Assembly: GCA_030433355.1 (NCBI GenBank)
Contig: JAUIMG010000001.1
Coordinates: 62,001 to 126,000, forward strand
Reading direction: 5' to 3'
DNA length: 64,000 nucleotides
DNA from: Bacteroidia bacterium
Lineage (GTDB): Bacteria > Bacteroidota > Bacteroidia > Flavobacteriales_E > Vicingaceae
Below, piece after piece: positions 17,825-27,815 of the stretch. The translations under genes and the position numbers were made by a program. The notes below the pieces were generated by a model. That model made no database searches. It worked only from the letters and a program-made list of their open reading frames with translations, and had not been told where the DNA came from. Position 1 is the first letter of the stretch; each line of letters begins with the position of its first letter.

Positions 17825-20386
17825 ATGGAATACAATTTTTCAGAAATAGAAAAGAAATGGCAGGCGTTTTGGAAAGAAAATAAAACTTATGCTGTTCATG
17901 AAGAAAAGGGGAAAGAAAAATTCTATGTTCTAGATATGTTTCCATATCCTTCAGGGGCAGGCTTGCATGTAGGGCACCCTCTAGGATATATTGCCTCTGA
18001 CATTTATTCCAGATACAAAAAACATAAAGGCTATAATGTTTTGCATCCCATGGGTTACGATTCATTTGGACTTCCTGCTGAGCAATATGCCATACAAACA
18101 GGACAACATCCAAAAATCACTACAGAAACCAATATCTCTACCTACAGAAGGCAATTAGACCAAATTGGCTTTTCCTATGATTGGAGTAGAGAGCTAAGAA
18201 CTAGTGATGCTAAATATTACAGATGGACACAATGGATCTTTATCCAACTTTTTAATTCTTGGTATAACAAGAACACAGATAAGGCCGAAGGAATAGAAAG
18301 TTTAATAGAACATCTAAAGAAAAACGGTACCGAGGGATTAAATGCTCACACCTCTAATGAGGAAAATATAAGTGCCAATGCTTGGAGCAATTTCGGAGAC
18401 AAAGAAAAAGCCGACTTTCTAATGCAATATAGATTGGCCTTCTTATCCGATTCTTATGTGAATTGGTGCCCTGCTTTAGGAACTGTTTTAGCTAATGATG
18501 AGATTAAAGATGGTGTTTCTGAGAGGGGAGGCCACCCTGTAGAACAAAAGAAGATGAAGCAATGGAGCATGCGTATTACTGCATATGCGGAAAGGCTTTT
18601 AAATGGTCTTAATGAATTGGAATGGTCTGATGCCTTGAAAGAAATTCAAAAGAACTGGATTGGCAAATCAAAGGGTGCTAAAATAACATTTCAATTAGAA
18701 GACGCTAAAAATGAAATTGAAGTTTTCACAACAAGAGCAGATACTATTTTCGGTGTTTCTTTTATGGTGCTAGCACCCGAACATGATTTAGTTAACACTA
18801 TAACAACTCCTGAGCAAAAAGAAGAAGTGGAAGCCTATATTAAGGCCAGTGCTGCACGTTCAGAAAGAGATAGAATGTCTGATGTTAAATCTGTTAGTGG
18901 AGCGTTTACAGGTGCTTATGCTATCCATCCATTTACCAATAAAAAAATACCAGTTTGGATTGGAGATTATGTCTTAGCAGGCTATGGCACCGGAGCAGTA
19001 ATGGCAGTTCCTTCTGGAGATCAAAGAGATTGGGATTTTGCTAGTCATTTTAATTTAGCTATTCCTGCAGTAATTGAAGGGCAAGATGTATCGAAAGGCG
19101 CAGATGATAGGAAAGAAGGAAAGATTATCAATTCTGATTTCTTAAATGGTTTAGATGTTCCTGCAGCAATTGAAAAAGCCATAAAGGCTATTGAAGAGAA
19201 AAATATTGGCAAGGGAACCACCAATTACAGATTGAGAGATGCTGTATTTAGTAGACAAAGATATTGGGGAGAGCCTATTCCTATTTATTACGAAGATGGA
19301 ATTGCTAAAAACATTCCTGTAAACGAATTGCCTCTAGAGCTACCAGAAGTAGATAAATATTTACCAACCGAAGATGGCGACCCGCCTTTAGCTAGAGCTA
19401 CAGATTGGCATTACAAAGGCAACCCAATAGAAGCCTCAACCATGCCTGGTTGGGCAGGTTCCTCTTGGTATTTATTCCGCTACATGGATTTGGAAAGAAA
19501 AGACAATAACTTTTCTAGTCCTGAGGCTTTAGACTATTGGAAAAAGGTAGACATCTATTTTGGTGGTGCTGAGCATGCAACGGGTCATTTACTTTACTCT
19601 AGATTTTGGACCAAGTTCTTATTTGATCGAGGATATCTTCAAGTGGACGAACCATTTAAAAAGCTAATCAATCAAGGGATGATATTAGCTGCCGATGGCC
19701 AAAAGATGAGTAAGCGTTATGGAAATGTGATTAACCCAGATGAAATTGTAGAAAAATACGGTGCAGACACTTTAAGACTTTACGAGATGTTCTTAGGGCC
19801 ATTAGAGCAATCTAAACCATGGGACACCGAAGGTATTGAAGGTGTGCATCGATTTTTAAGAAAATTTTGGAGACTTTATCACAATGCAGACAATACCTTA
19901 GAAATTTCCGAAGAAGAGCCAAAAGCTGAAGAATGGAAAAGTTTACATAAAACCATTAAAAAGATTGAAGAAGACATTGAGCGCTTTTCTTTCAATACCG
20001 GTGTAAGCTCCTTTATGATTTGCACGAATGAACTAACAGACTTGAAATGCAAGAAGCGAAAAATCCTTGAGCCTTTATGCATCCTAATTGCTCCTTATGC
20101 TCCTCATATTGCAGAAGAGCTATGGGAGAGAATGGGGTATTCAACATCTATTAATTCAGAGGCCTATCCAGAGTATAATGAAGAGTACCTTATTGAAAAG
20201 CAACATAAGTACCCAATCTCATTCAATGGAAAAATGAGGTTTATGTTAGAATTGCCGCTTGATTTAAGCAAAGAGGAGATTGAAAAAATAGTATTAGAGC
20301 ACGAACAGTCTCAAAGATGGCTAGAAGGAAACTCCCCAAAGAAAATGATTGTTATCCCGGGCAAAATTGTCAACATAGTGATTTAA
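17825..20386 (+). CDS. leuS: Leucyl-tRNA synthetase
   Basis: This class Ia synthetase (853 aa) charges tRNA-Leu. The HIGH-type motif is HVGH (48-51, after PYPSGAGL) and the KMSKS-type motif is KMSKRYGN in the C-terminal half of the catalytic domain. The editing (CP1) domain holds [11 protein letters not shown] and the [18 protein letters not shown] segment. An insertion of about 50 residues (about 150-200) before [13 protein letters not shown] is typical of the phylum. The gene is monocistronic and ends in a strong terminator. Confidence 0.97.
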   Translation: MEYNFSEIEKKWQAFWKENKTYAVHEEKGKEKFYVLDMFPYPSGAGLHVGHPLGYIASDIYSRYKKHKGYNVLHPMGYDSFGLPAEQYAIQTGQHPKITTETNISTYRRQLDQIGFSYDWSRELRTSDAKYYRWTQWIFIQLFNSWYNKNTDKAEGIESLIEHLKKNGTEGLNAHTSNEENISANAWSNFGDKEKADFLMQYRLAFLSDSYVNWCPALGTVLANDEIKDGVSERGGHPVEQKKMKQWSMRITAYAERLLNGLNELEWSDALKEIQKNWIGKSKGAKITFQLEDAKNEIEVFTTRADTIFGVSFMVLAPEHDLVNTITTPEQKEEVEAYIKASAARSERDRMSDVKSVSGAFTGAYAIHPFTNKKIPVWIGDYVLAGYGTGAVMAVPSGDQRDWDFASHFNLAIPAVIEGQDVSKGADDRKEGKIINSDFLNGLDVPAAIEKAIKAIEEKNIGKGTTNYRLRDAVFSRQRYWGEPIPIYYEDGIAKNIPVNELPLELPEVDKYLPTEDGDPPLARATDWHYKGNPIEASTMPGWAGSSWYLFRYMDLERKDNNFSSPEALDYWKKVDIYFGGAEHATGHLLYSRFWTKFLFDRGYLQVDEPFKKLINQGMILAADGQKMSKRYGNVINPDEIVEKYGADTLRLYEMFLGPLEQSKPWDTEGIEGVHRFLRKFWRLYHNADNTLEISEEEPKAEEWKSLHKTIKKIEEDIERFSFNTGVSSFMICTNELTDLKCKKRKILEPLCILIAPYAPHIAEELWERMGYSTSINSEAYPEYNEEYLIEKQHKYPISFNGKMRFMLELPLDLSKEEIEKIVLEHEQSQRWLEGNSPKKMIVIPGKIVNIVI

Positions 20387-20401
20387 GAAAATAAAGAGCA
20401 T

Positions 20402-20432
20402 AAAAAAAGCCACGCAATGCGTGGCTTTTTTT
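20402..20432. terminator. Bidirectional terminator after leuS
   Basis: GCCACGC, loop AAT, GCGTGGC, flanked by A7 on the left and T7 on the right. It lies between convergent leuS and the TPR lipoprotein gene and works in both orientations. Its core matches the terminator at 27764-27798. Confidence 0.9.
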
Positions 20433-20450
20433 ATGTTATCTTTTTAGCTA

Positions 20451-22172
20451 TTAGTTAACTGCAGCTTGAAATTCAGCATTGTCTTTCAATGCAGTAAATT
20501 CAGCATCTTTAGCAGCTTTTGCTTTCAAAGCAGCATCTTTATCGATAGCACTTCTTAAGTTAGTAACAACCATGTTGTTATCTTGCATTCTAGCACCAAT
20601 AACAGCTTTTAAGTAATATCCTTCAGCCATATCAGCAGCAGGAGAAGCATCTATTGTTTGTAAAGCACCTTGGTAGTCTTTGTTTAATGTTTGCGCTAAA
20701 GCAGCATTAAAAGTTTTGTTACTTCCATAGTTGCTAACAGCATCTACATAGTTTCCTCTAGACATGTAAATTGCACCTGCATTGTTACCAGCCTCTGGAG
20801 TATTTGAGTTACTAAAGAATTCTAAAGCTTTATCATCGTTTCCGTTAGCTTTTTCATAAACTCCTAAGTTATTGTTTACAACACCATTGTTTGGCTCTAG
20901 GCTATTTGCTTTATCAAATTCAGCTTTAGCACCTTCCATATCGCCTTGCATAGCCATAACATATCCTACATTGTTTGGTCCTCTCCAATCTGTTGGATGT
21001 AACTCAACAAATTTCTTATAGATAGTCATTTTCTTATCCATGTCGTCAAACATAGTAGCAGCGTATAATAACTCTTCCACTGAAAGCGTATCAGGAGCAG
21101 ACATAGAAAACTCTTTGATTTGCTCGTCAGAGTAACTAGTCATTTCACCGTTTACTGTTATTTCAGATCTTCTTAAGTTAGGTAAAATCTCTTCTTGGAT
21201 TACTTCAAAAGTAGCAGCCAAGTTTCTGATTTCTTCTTCTCTCTTCGTATTATCTTCATACATTTCCAATACTCTTAAGATAAGGTCTTTGTCTTTGATA
21301 TCAGATGCTTGCATTGCAGATTTAAATCCATCCCAATCTTCACCTTTACCCATTTTATTGTAAAATGCATCTTCTTTAGCAGCAGCCACTTTATTTCTTT
21401 TCATTAAGTTATTGATTGCAGCTGCACCACTATTTGCTCTATCATCAGCTAAGTTAGCATTCAATGATATTTCCCCTTCTGGAGAAGCATAAGCCGTAAC
21501 ATTAGTTCCTTTGAAAGAGAACATTGCATTTTTAGCCATCTCATCAATCCACTCTTTCATCATCTTCATATCTGCATCAGATAATTCCGTAGAACGAACG
21601 TTTGACTTATTTACTAAATAATTAATAACTGCTTTATTACTTAAAGGATAAGTCTTTTGAAAAGCATCTTTTCCTAAAGCAACCATATCGTCGTCTTGAG
21701 CCCACATTGGAGTAACAATTGTTCCTGTAGCAATTTGCTTACCAGGAAAAGCTTTTTCTTTTCCGTTGTATTTTCCAACTGCAACTGCCTCTAAAGTAGC
21801 TACATCCATTCCTTCTTGATAAGCAATCTTATCTGTGAATGAAAAGTTTCCGCCTTTTTCAAACGCTATTTTAGTTCCTTCAACTTCTGAATCTTCTCCA
21901 ACTAAAATTATATTTTTAAAAGATGTTTCATTTTCTCCATATTTAATAACAGGAGAAATTTCTACAGAAACTTTCTTGTTGAAAAATTTAGGTGGAATAG
22001 CACCTGCAATACTAATTTCTATGCTATCAGCATGCATTTCCATTGGGTTTGGTGTTACTGAATAAGTAACTTCCTCAGCCCTTTTGGTCATATTATTAAG
22101 AGGGTTACAAGCTATTGTCGTTGCTGCGGCAACCGCCACTAATGCAACTGCTTTTAAATTCTGATTTTTCAT
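20451..22172 (-). CDS. TPR-containing outer-membrane/periplasmic lipoprotein
   Basis: Starting at ATG 22172 the protein has a type II signal peptide ending TTIAC (Cys22); the in-frame ATG at 22208 would add 12 residues before it. An N-terminal beta-rich part is followed by a region with YASPEGE and VNGEM motifs as in PG1028-type Bacteroidota proteins, then TPR repeats from about 390 (WRGPNNVGYVMAMQGDMEGA, NNLGVYEKANGNDDKALEFF). The C-terminus is Ala-rich. Length is about 573 aa. A structural or scaffold role in the envelope is plausible but unproven. Confidence 0.85.
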   Translation of the reverse strand: MKNQNLKAVALVAVAAATTIACNPLNNMTKRAEEVTYSVTPNPMEMHADSIEISIAGAIPPKFFNKKVSVEISPVIKYGENETSFKNIILVGEDSEVEGTKIAFEKGGNFSFTDKIAYQEGMDVATLEAVAVGKYNGKEKAFPGKQIATGTIVTPMWAQDDDMVALGKDAFQKTYPLSNKAVINYLVNKSNVRSTELSDADMKMMKEWIDEMAKNAMFSFKGTNVTAYASPEGEISLNANLADDRANSGAAAINNLMKRNKVAAAKEDAFYNKMGKGEDWDGFKSAMQASDIKDKDLILRVLEMYEDNTKREEEIRNLAATFEVIQEEILPNLRRSEITVNGEMTSYSDEQIKEFSMSAPDTLSVEELLYAATMFDDMDKKMTIYKKFVELHPTDWRGPNNVGYVMAMQGDMEGAKAEFDKANSLEPNNGVVNNNLGVYEKANGNDDKALEFFSNSNTPEAGNNAGAIYMSRGNYVDAVSNYGSNKTFNAALAQTLNKDYQGALQTIDASPAADMAEGYYLKAVIGARMQDNNMVVTNLRSAIDKDAALKAKAAKDAEFTALKDNAEFQAAVN

Positions 22173-22263
22173 TTTAGTTTTTCTAACGGTATGAGTTATT
22201 TCCTGCAATATTAGTTATTATTGTTAATTCACGCAAAATTCAGCTAGTTTGAATTAAAGATAA

Positions 22264-22761
22264 CTATACGGTTAACATGCGAATAGAGTTCTGTTTATCT
22301 TCACATTCGGCCTTCAATTCGCTAATAGTCTTTAAATACAAGGGGTGTATAAAGTCTTTATCTAACTCCATTAATGGGTCTAGAACAAAATTTCTTAGAT
22401 GCAATCTTGGATGTGGTATTACTAAATCTTCTTCTTTTCTTATTTCTTGATTATAAAAAAGTATGTCAATATCTATAATTCTATTTTGATAGCTATTGGT
22501 ATTGCTTTGAATCCTTCCCATTTCTATCTCAATTTTTTTTATTTGCCTCAAACAATCCTCTAAACTTCTTTTAGTTCTTCCTCTAATAGCAATATTATAA
22601 AATGCATTAAGCTCTTCATTCCCCCATGCTTCTGTTTCATAAAAAGAAGAAATCGCTTCTACCTCAATCAATTCATTTTCTAATTGACTTATTGCCTTTT
22701 CAATATTTACTTTTCTCTCTCCAAGATTAGACCCTAAAGAAAGAATCAACTTATTTTCCAT
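22264..22761 (-). CDS. folK: 2-amino-4-hydroxy-6-hydroxymethyldihydropteridine pyrophosphokinase
   Basis: FolK (165 aa) transfers pyrophosphate from ATP to 6-hydroxymethyl-dihydropterin in folate synthesis. Signatures are LSLGSNLGERKVNIEKA at the N-terminus, the metal-binding RIIDIDILFYN and IPHPRLHLRNFVLDPLMEL. Length fits a stand-alone enzyme. It is divergent from sppA, and folate partners thyA/folA lie at the far end of the window. Confidence 0.95.
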   Translation of the reverse strand: MENKLILSLGSNLGERKVNIEKAISQLENELIEVEAISSFYETEAWGNEELNAFYNIAIRGRTKRSLEDCLRQIKKIEIEMGRIQSNTNSYQNRIIDIDILFYNQEIRKEEDLVIPHPRLHLRNFVLDPLMELDKDFIHPLYLKTISELKAECEDKQNSIRMLTV

Positions 22762-22817
22762 TTATCCCTTATTATAACCAATTACATAATTGAAATTACG
22801 ACTTCCATATTCGATAG

Positions 22818-22825
22818 TACTTTTG
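22818..22825 (+). promoter_or_regulatory. Candidate -7 element before sppA
   Basis: TACTTTTG ends 23 bp before the sppA ATG and matches TAnnTTTG. A TTG lies 25 bp further upstream, longer than the usual spacing. Confidence 0.4.
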
Positions 22826-22848
22826 TTGCAAAGAAAAGAAATACCATT

Positions 22849-24654
22849 ATGAAACAATTTTTTAAATTCATGTTCGCCTCCATGTTAGGTTTCATCCTAA
22901 CAATATTTATAGTAACTATCACTTTAGGTGGCATAATATCCGTTATAGCCTCTAGTGCTAATAGCGATAAAGAAGCAGTCTTAGAAGATGGCAGCATCGT
23001 GCATATTAAATTAGATAAAGCTATCAAAGATCGCCCTTCCGACAATCCATTCGAGAATTATGATTTCTTCGCTATGGAAGATAACACTCCGCTTACCCTT
23101 AGCACTATCATTGAAAACATTGATAAAGCAAAAAACAATGATAAAGTAAAGGGCATCTACTTAGACATTAATAATCTTAGAGCTAACCTTGCAACTACCG
23201 ATGAAATTAGAAAAGCCTTAGCAGATTTTAAGGCTAGTGGAAAGTTTATTGTTAGTTACAGCGAAAATATTGGACAGAATGAATACTATTTAAGTAGTGT
23301 AGCTGATGAAATCTATTTAAATCCTGCTGGAGAAATGACTATGAAAGGCCTAGGAGCGGAGCTGATGTTCTTTAAAGACGCCCTAGATCGATTAGAAGTT
23401 GAAATGCAAGTAATACGCCATGGAAAATTTAAAAGTGCTATTGAGCCTTTTATTAGAAATGACATGAGTCCTGAAAATAAAGAACAGTACAAAAAACTAA
23501 TTCAAGGAATTTGGGATTATAGATTAGAGAGTATCTCTGCGTCTAGAGGAATTGAAGTTGCTGACTTAAATGCCATTGCGGATGAGTTAAAAATAAGAAC
23601 AGCTAAAGATGCAGTAGAACATAAGTTAGTTACTGCACTTAAGTATGAGGACGAAGTTTTAGAGTTATTAAAATCCAAAGTGGGCATTGAGTCTGAAGAT
23701 AAAGAGCTTGCTTTTGTGAGTCTTAAAAAACTTAGCAAAGTGAAAGCAGAAAATATGGAAAGTGACTCTACTTCAGGTCCAAAGGAAACTTATAAGTCTA
23801 AAAATAAAATTGCAGTAATATTTGCTGAAGGTGAAATTGTTAGTGGCAATAGTAAAGACGGCAGCATGGGATCTGCAACAATTGCAAAAGCGATTAAAGA
23901 AGCTAGAGAAGACGATAAAATAAAAGCCATCGTATTAAGAGTAAATTCTCCTGGTGGTAGCGCTCTTGCTTCCGATGTGATGTGGAGAGAAACCATTTTA
24001 GCGAAGCAAGAAAAACCATTTATAGTTTCTATGGGAAATGTTGCTGCATCAGGTGGTTACTATATTTCTTGTGGAGCAGACAAGATTTTTGCAGAAAGAT
24101 CTACTATTACAGGATCCATTGGCGTTTTTGGTCTAATTCCAAATATGAAGGGCTTATTTGAAAATAAAATGGGCATCCATACGGATAGAGTTACTACTAA
24201 TACTTATTCTGACGGTCTAAGCGCTTTCAGACCAATGACCGATTTCGAAAGACAAGCCGTTCAAGAAATGGTAGAAGATATTTATGATGACTTTACTTCT
24301 AAAGTTGCAGAAGGCAGAAATATGACACAGGCAGATGTTGATAGCATAGGCCAAGGTAGAGTTTGGAGTGGAATTGATGCGCTTGGAATTGGCTTAGTAG
24401 ATGAAATAGGTGGCTTAGAAGAAGCCATTGCCGAAGCTTTAAAGATGGCAGACGTAAAGGATTACAAAATCAAAACATATCCAAAAAGAGAAGACCCATT
24501 TGAAAAAATGCTGAAAGACATCTCTTCCCAGGCAAAAATTTCCATTTTAGGAGAAGAGTTTGGACAAGCAGAGTCTTACTATAGAAATATGAAGACTGTT
24601 TTAAACAGCAAGGGAATCTTTGCTAGACTACCTGTAGATATTATCATAGAGTAG
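22849..24654 (+). CDS. sppA: Signal peptide peptidase SppA (67K type)
   Basis: SppA (601 aa) is a membrane-anchored Ser/Lys protease that degrades cleaved signal peptides. One N-terminal membrane helix (about 9-33) is followed by two tandem ClpP-like S49 domains. The general-base Lys is in IRHGKFKSAIEPF of the first domain. The nucleophile Ser is in NVAASGGYYISCGADKI of the second domain, preceded by RVNSPGGSALASD. Length matches the long, two-domain E. coli form. It is transcribed alone and ends in a T-rich hairpin terminator. Confidence 0.95.
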   Translation: MKQFFKFMFASMLGFILTIFIVTITLGGIISVIASSANSDKEAVLEDGSIVHIKLDKAIKDRPSDNPFENYDFFAMEDNTPLTLSTIIENIDKAKNNDKVKGIYLDINNLRANLATTDEIRKALADFKASGKFIVSYSENIGQNEYYLSSVADEIYLNPAGEMTMKGLGAELMFFKDALDRLEVEMQVIRHGKFKSAIEPFIRNDMSPENKEQYKKLIQGIWDYRLESISASRGIEVADLNAIADELKIRTAKDAVEHKLVTALKYEDEVLELLKSKVGIESEDKELAFVSLKKLSKVKAENMESDSTSGPKETYKSKNKIAVIFAEGEIVSGNSKDGSMGSATIAKAIKEAREDDKIKAIVLRVNSPGGSALASDVMWRETILAKQEKPFIVSMGNVAASGGYYISCGADKIFAERSTITGSIGVFGLIPNMKGLFENKMGIHTDRVTTNTYSDGLSAFRPMTDFERQAVQEMVEDIYDDFTSKVAEGRNMTQADVDSIGQGRVWSGIDALGIGLVDEIGGLEEAIAEALKMADVKDYKIKTYPKREDPFEKMLKDISSQAKISILGEEFGQAESYYRNMKTVLNSKGIFARLPVDIIIE

Positions 24655-24674
24655 CTTAGGTTAAGATATAATTT

Positions 24675-24704
24675 AAAGCGGATGGTTTTCATCCGCTTTT
24701 TTTG
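24675..24704 (+). terminator. Terminator after sppA
   Basis: AAAGCGGATG pairs perfectly with CATCCGCTTT around loop GTTTT, followed by further T residues, 20 bp after the sppA stop. Confidence 0.9.
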
Positions 24705-24742
24705 TTTTTAATTTATCTTTATAACCTACTTTTATTTTTTAG

Positions 24743-26269
24743 ATGGCCTTACTGAATAAACTCTTTACTTGGTGGATGCAAAAACGAATGCATCAAATAG
24801 ATTTATTTCTAAAATACCCTATAGAAGTACAAAATGAGTTATTTCAAGATTTGATTAGAACTTCTCAAAATACGGAATGGGGAAACACCTATGATTATAA
24901 GTCCATAAAAGACATTAAGCAGTTTAAAGAAAGAGTTCCCATTCAGGATTATGCTGATTTGCAGCCTTTTGTAAACAGAATAATGCAAGGAGAGCAAAAC
25001 ATTCTTTGGCCTACAGAAGTAAAGTGGTTTGCAAAATCATCGGGAACAACCAGTGGGAGAAGCAAATTTATACCGGTTTCTAAAGAAGCTTTAGAAGAAT
25101 GCCATTACAAAGGTGGCAAGGATATGCTTTCTATCTATTGCTCCCATAATGAAGAGACAGAAGTATTTACAGGAAAGGCTTTAATGATGGGGGGCAGCAG
25201 CCAAACCATTGATCCAGATGCAAATAGTTATCATGGCGACCTTTCTTCTATCATCATTAAAAACCTGCCATTTTGGGCAGAAATAAAAAGAACCCCAGAT
25301 AGAGAAACGGCCTTGATGGAAAACTTTGAAGAGAAGTTAGAAAAAATGGCTTCCATTTGCTCCAAAGAAAATGTTACTAGTATTTCCGGAGTACCAAGTT
25401 GGAATCTGGTCTTATTAAAGAAAATTCTTGATCATACCGGAGCAAAAGATATCTCAGAAGTATGGCCTAGCTTAGAAGTTTTTTTTCATGGTGGCGTAGC
25501 ATTTACTCCATACAGATCTCAATTTAAAGAACTTATTTCTTCTTCTAAGATGAATTACTTAGAAACCTACAATGCTTCCGAAGGCTTCTTTGGTATTGAA
25601 GACCCTGATCACCCTACAGAAATGATCTTAATGCTAGATTACGGCATCTTCTATGAGTTTATACCCATGGAAGAGTGGGAAAGTGAAAACCCCAAAACGG
25701 TTAACCTATCGGAAGTAGAACTCGCTGTAAACTATGCGGTAATTATTAGTACAAATGCCGGTTTATGGAGATATAAAATTGGAGATACCATTAGCTTTAC
25801 TTCTACCTTTCCTTTTCGTTTTAAGGTTACCGGAAGAACCAAACATTTTATCAATGCTTTTGGAGAAGAAGTAATTATAGAAAATGCAGAAAAAGCCTTG
25901 GCCTACGCCTCTAATAAAACAAATGCAGTCATTAGAGAATACACCGCAGCACCGATTTTTCTCACCAATAGAGAAGCCGGAAAACATCAATGGTTGATCG
26001 AGTTTAATAGAGAACCTAATGATATGGCAACTTTTGCCAATGCCTTAGATGAACACCTAAGAGAAATAAACTCCGATTATGATGCCAAAAGAAAAGGCTC
26101 CATGGCTTTAGACTTTCCTGAGATAAAAAAAGCAAGAAAAGGATTATTCTACAGCTGGCTGAAAGGCAAAAACAAACTCGGCGGTCAAAATAAAGTACCT
26201 CGATTAAGCAGCAAAAGAGAATATATAGAAGACATATTGCGTTATGAGAACCAAATGATTGAAGATTAA
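24743..26269 (+). CDS. GH3-family acyl-adenylating protein
   Basis: The 508-residue product belongs to the GH3 branch of the ANL superfamily, known from plants for joining amino acids to jasmonate or auxin. The phosphate-binding motif is SSGTTSGRSKFIPVS (about 97-111); YNASEGFFGIED and the hinge region LWRYKIGDTISFTS plus VTGRTKHFINAFGEEVI are also present. No signal peptide is seen. Bacterial GH3 proteins are common in Bacteroidota with unknown substrates. The stop shares one base with the next gene, so it is expressed with 26269-27072. Confidence 0.9.
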   Translation: MALLNKLFTWWMQKRMHQIDLFLKYPIEVQNELFQDLIRTSQNTEWGNTYDYKSIKDIKQFKERVPIQDYADLQPFVNRIMQGEQNILWPTEVKWFAKSSGTTSGRSKFIPVSKEALEECHYKGGKDMLSIYCSHNEETEVFTGKALMMGGSSQTIDPDANSYHGDLSSIIIKNLPFWAEIKRTPDRETALMENFEEKLEKMASICSKENVTSISGVPSWNLVLLKKILDHTGAKDISEVWPSLEVFFHGGVAFTPYRSQFKELISSSKMNYLETYNASEGFFGIEDPDHPTEMILMLDYGIFYEFIPMEEWESENPKTVNLSEVELAVNYAVIISTNAGLWRYKIGDTISFTSTFPFRFKVTGRTKHFINAFGEEVIIENAEKALAYASNKTNAVIREYTAAPIFLTNREAGKHQWLIEFNREPNDMATFANALDEHLREINSDYDAKRKGSMALDFPEIKKARKGLFYSWLKGKNKLGGQNKVPRLSSKREYIEDILRYENQMIED

Positions 26270-27072
26270 TGCTAGCTATTCAAATCCTTATTTTCTCTTA
26301 CCTATCTTATTTCACAAATCCTATCCAAGATCGCTATGAGGGCTTAAGAAATATTAAAAGTTTACCCAAGCAAGTAGATTTCATAACTACCGATAGGCTG
26401 GGTAATCTTTATGCAATTAAGAAGAGTTTTATTTGGATGTATAATAAAGATGGAGATTCTTTAAGGGCATTCAACAGCACTCAATTTGGCGACGTTAGTT
26501 ATTTAGACACTACCAACCCATACAAGTTATTAGCCTTTTTCAAAGATTATAATGTTGGCATTTTCTTAGACAATTTTTTAAGTGAGAATGGGCCACTTAT
26601 CGATTTTCAGCAATTGGGCTTCGACCAAGCCACCTTAGTTTGCCTTTCTAGAGAAAATGGCTTTTGGGTATTCGACCAAATAAGGCAAAAGGTATTGCGT
26701 TTGGACGAAAACTATAAAGTAACGCATGAAACGGTAAGCTTTATCCAGTGGTTTGGCAGACAGCTAAACCCCAACTTTATGATTCAATACAACAATAGAT
26801 TGTACTTGAATGAGGCAGAAAGTGGTATTTATGTTTTTGATCACTTTGGAACCTATTTAAAAAAGATACCACTCTTAGGCATAAAAGACATGCAAGTTCT
26901 TGAAGGGGTAATTGGATATTTAGAAGGAACCAATTACTGTAACTACAGCCTTTTAGACTTTGAAAGCAAGTGCGATTCTCTGCCAAAAGGAGAAATTATC
27001 AATGCGCGCAAAGAGAAAAAACGCTTTTACATACAGTATCCAAAAAAAATAGATATCTACGAGGCAAATTAG
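26269..27072 (+). CDS. Unknown 267-residue protein coupled to GH3
   Basis: I do not recognise a named family. A short hydrophobic N-terminus (about 1-16) could be a signal peptide or anchor. The rest alternates short strands with repeats like LDENYKVTHETV and YVFDHFGTYLKKIPL, suggestive of a partial beta-propeller. The start overlaps the GH3 stop by one base, and the deoxynucleoside kinase follows after 61 bp, in front of which a separate promoter is visible. Confidence 0.75.
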   Translation: MLAIQILIFSYLSYFTNPIQDRYEGLRNIKSLPKQVDFITTDRLGNLYAIKKSFIWMYNKDGDSLRAFNSTQFGDVSYLDTTNPYKLLAFFKDYNVGIFLDNFLSENGPLIDFQQLGFDQATLVCLSRENGFWVFDQIRQKVLRLDENYKVTHETVSFIQWFGRQLNPNFMIQYNNRLYLNEAESGIYVFDHFGTYLKKIPLLGIKDMQVLEGVIGYLEGTNYCNYSLLDFESKCDSLPKGEIINARKEKKRFYIQYPKKIDIYEAN

Positions 27073-27082
27073 TAGATTTTAC

Positions 27083-27112
27083 TTGTTAAGGTAAATGAAT
27101 TTATTACTTTAG
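27083..27112 (+). promoter_or_regulatory. Candidate promoter for the deoxynucleoside kinase
   Basis: TTG (27083-27085), a 19-bp spacer and TACTTTAG (27105-27112) approximate the Bacteroidota -33/-7 pair, 21 bp before the ATG. The -7 has one mismatch to TAnnTTTG. Confidence 0.45.
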
Positions 27113-27133
27113 TAGACTCGTAAAATTAAGCCA

Positions 27134-27748
27134 ATGCACATCGCTATAGCAGGAAATATAGGGTCAGGAAAGACCACCTTAACTTCATTACTTTCAAAAC
27201 ATTATAAATGGGAAGCGCATTTTGAAGATGCGGATGAAAATCCTTATTTGAATGACTTTTACAATGACATGCAGAGATGGTCATTTAACCTTCAAGTATA
27301 CTTCCTAAACAATCGTTTTAGTCAGGTGCAGGAGTTCAGAAAAAGCGGAAAGAATGTAATTCAAGATAGAACCATTTATGAAGATGCTTACATCTTTGCT
27401 CCTAACTTGCATGCCATGGGTCTGATGACCTCTAGAGATTTTGAAAGTTATTTTTCACTTTTTAAATTGATGGAAAATTTTGTTCAACCACCAGATTTGC
27501 TCATTTACCTTAGAGCTTCTATCCCTGTATTGGTAGAACAAATAAGCAGCAGAGGAAGAGAATACGAAGAAAGTATCCGCCTAGACTACCTGAAACGCTT
27601 AAACGAGCGTTACGAAGCTTGGATTAGCACTTATGAAGATGGTAAGCTATTGGTTATCGATGTAGACAATACCAATTTCATAGAAAACTCAGAAGATTTA
27701 GGAAAAGTAATAACTAAAATAGACGCCGAGATTCACGGACTATTTTAA
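27134..27748 (+). CDS. Deoxynucleoside kinase
   Basis: This 204-residue kinase phosphorylates deoxynucleosides for salvage. P-loop GNIGSGKTTL at 7-16, the DRS-type motif QDRTIYEDAYIF, and the lid arginines in SSRGREYEESIRLDYLKRLNERY match the dCK/dGK/dAK family. Bacterial members are usually deoxyadenosine or deoxyguanosine kinases; the exact base preference cannot be read here. It ends in a strong terminator shared with the convergent pyrophosphatase gene. Confidence 0.92.
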   Translation: MHIAIAGNIGSGKTTLTSLLSKHYKWEAHFEDADENPYLNDFYNDMQRWSFNLQVYFLNNRFSQVQEFRKSGKNVIQDRTIYEDAYIFAPNLHAMGLMTSRDFESYFSLFKLMENFVQPPDLLIYLRASIPVLVEQISSRGREYEESIRLDYLKRLNERYEAWISTYEDGKLLVIDVDNTNFIENSEDLGKVITKIDAEIHGLF

Positions 27749-27763
27749 ACCAAAGCATACTTC

Positions 27764-27798
27764 AAAAAAAAAGGCCACGCGATGCGTGGCCTTTTTTT
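27764..27798. terminator. Bidirectional terminator between the dNK and hppA genes
   Basis: GGCCACGC, loop GAT, GCGTGGCC, flanked by an A9 run and T7. It separates convergent genes. The core CCACGC-ATGCGTGG is the same as in the leuS terminator apart from the loop base. Confidence 0.9.
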
Positions 27799-27815
27799 AT
27801 ACTTCCATTTTTAGC

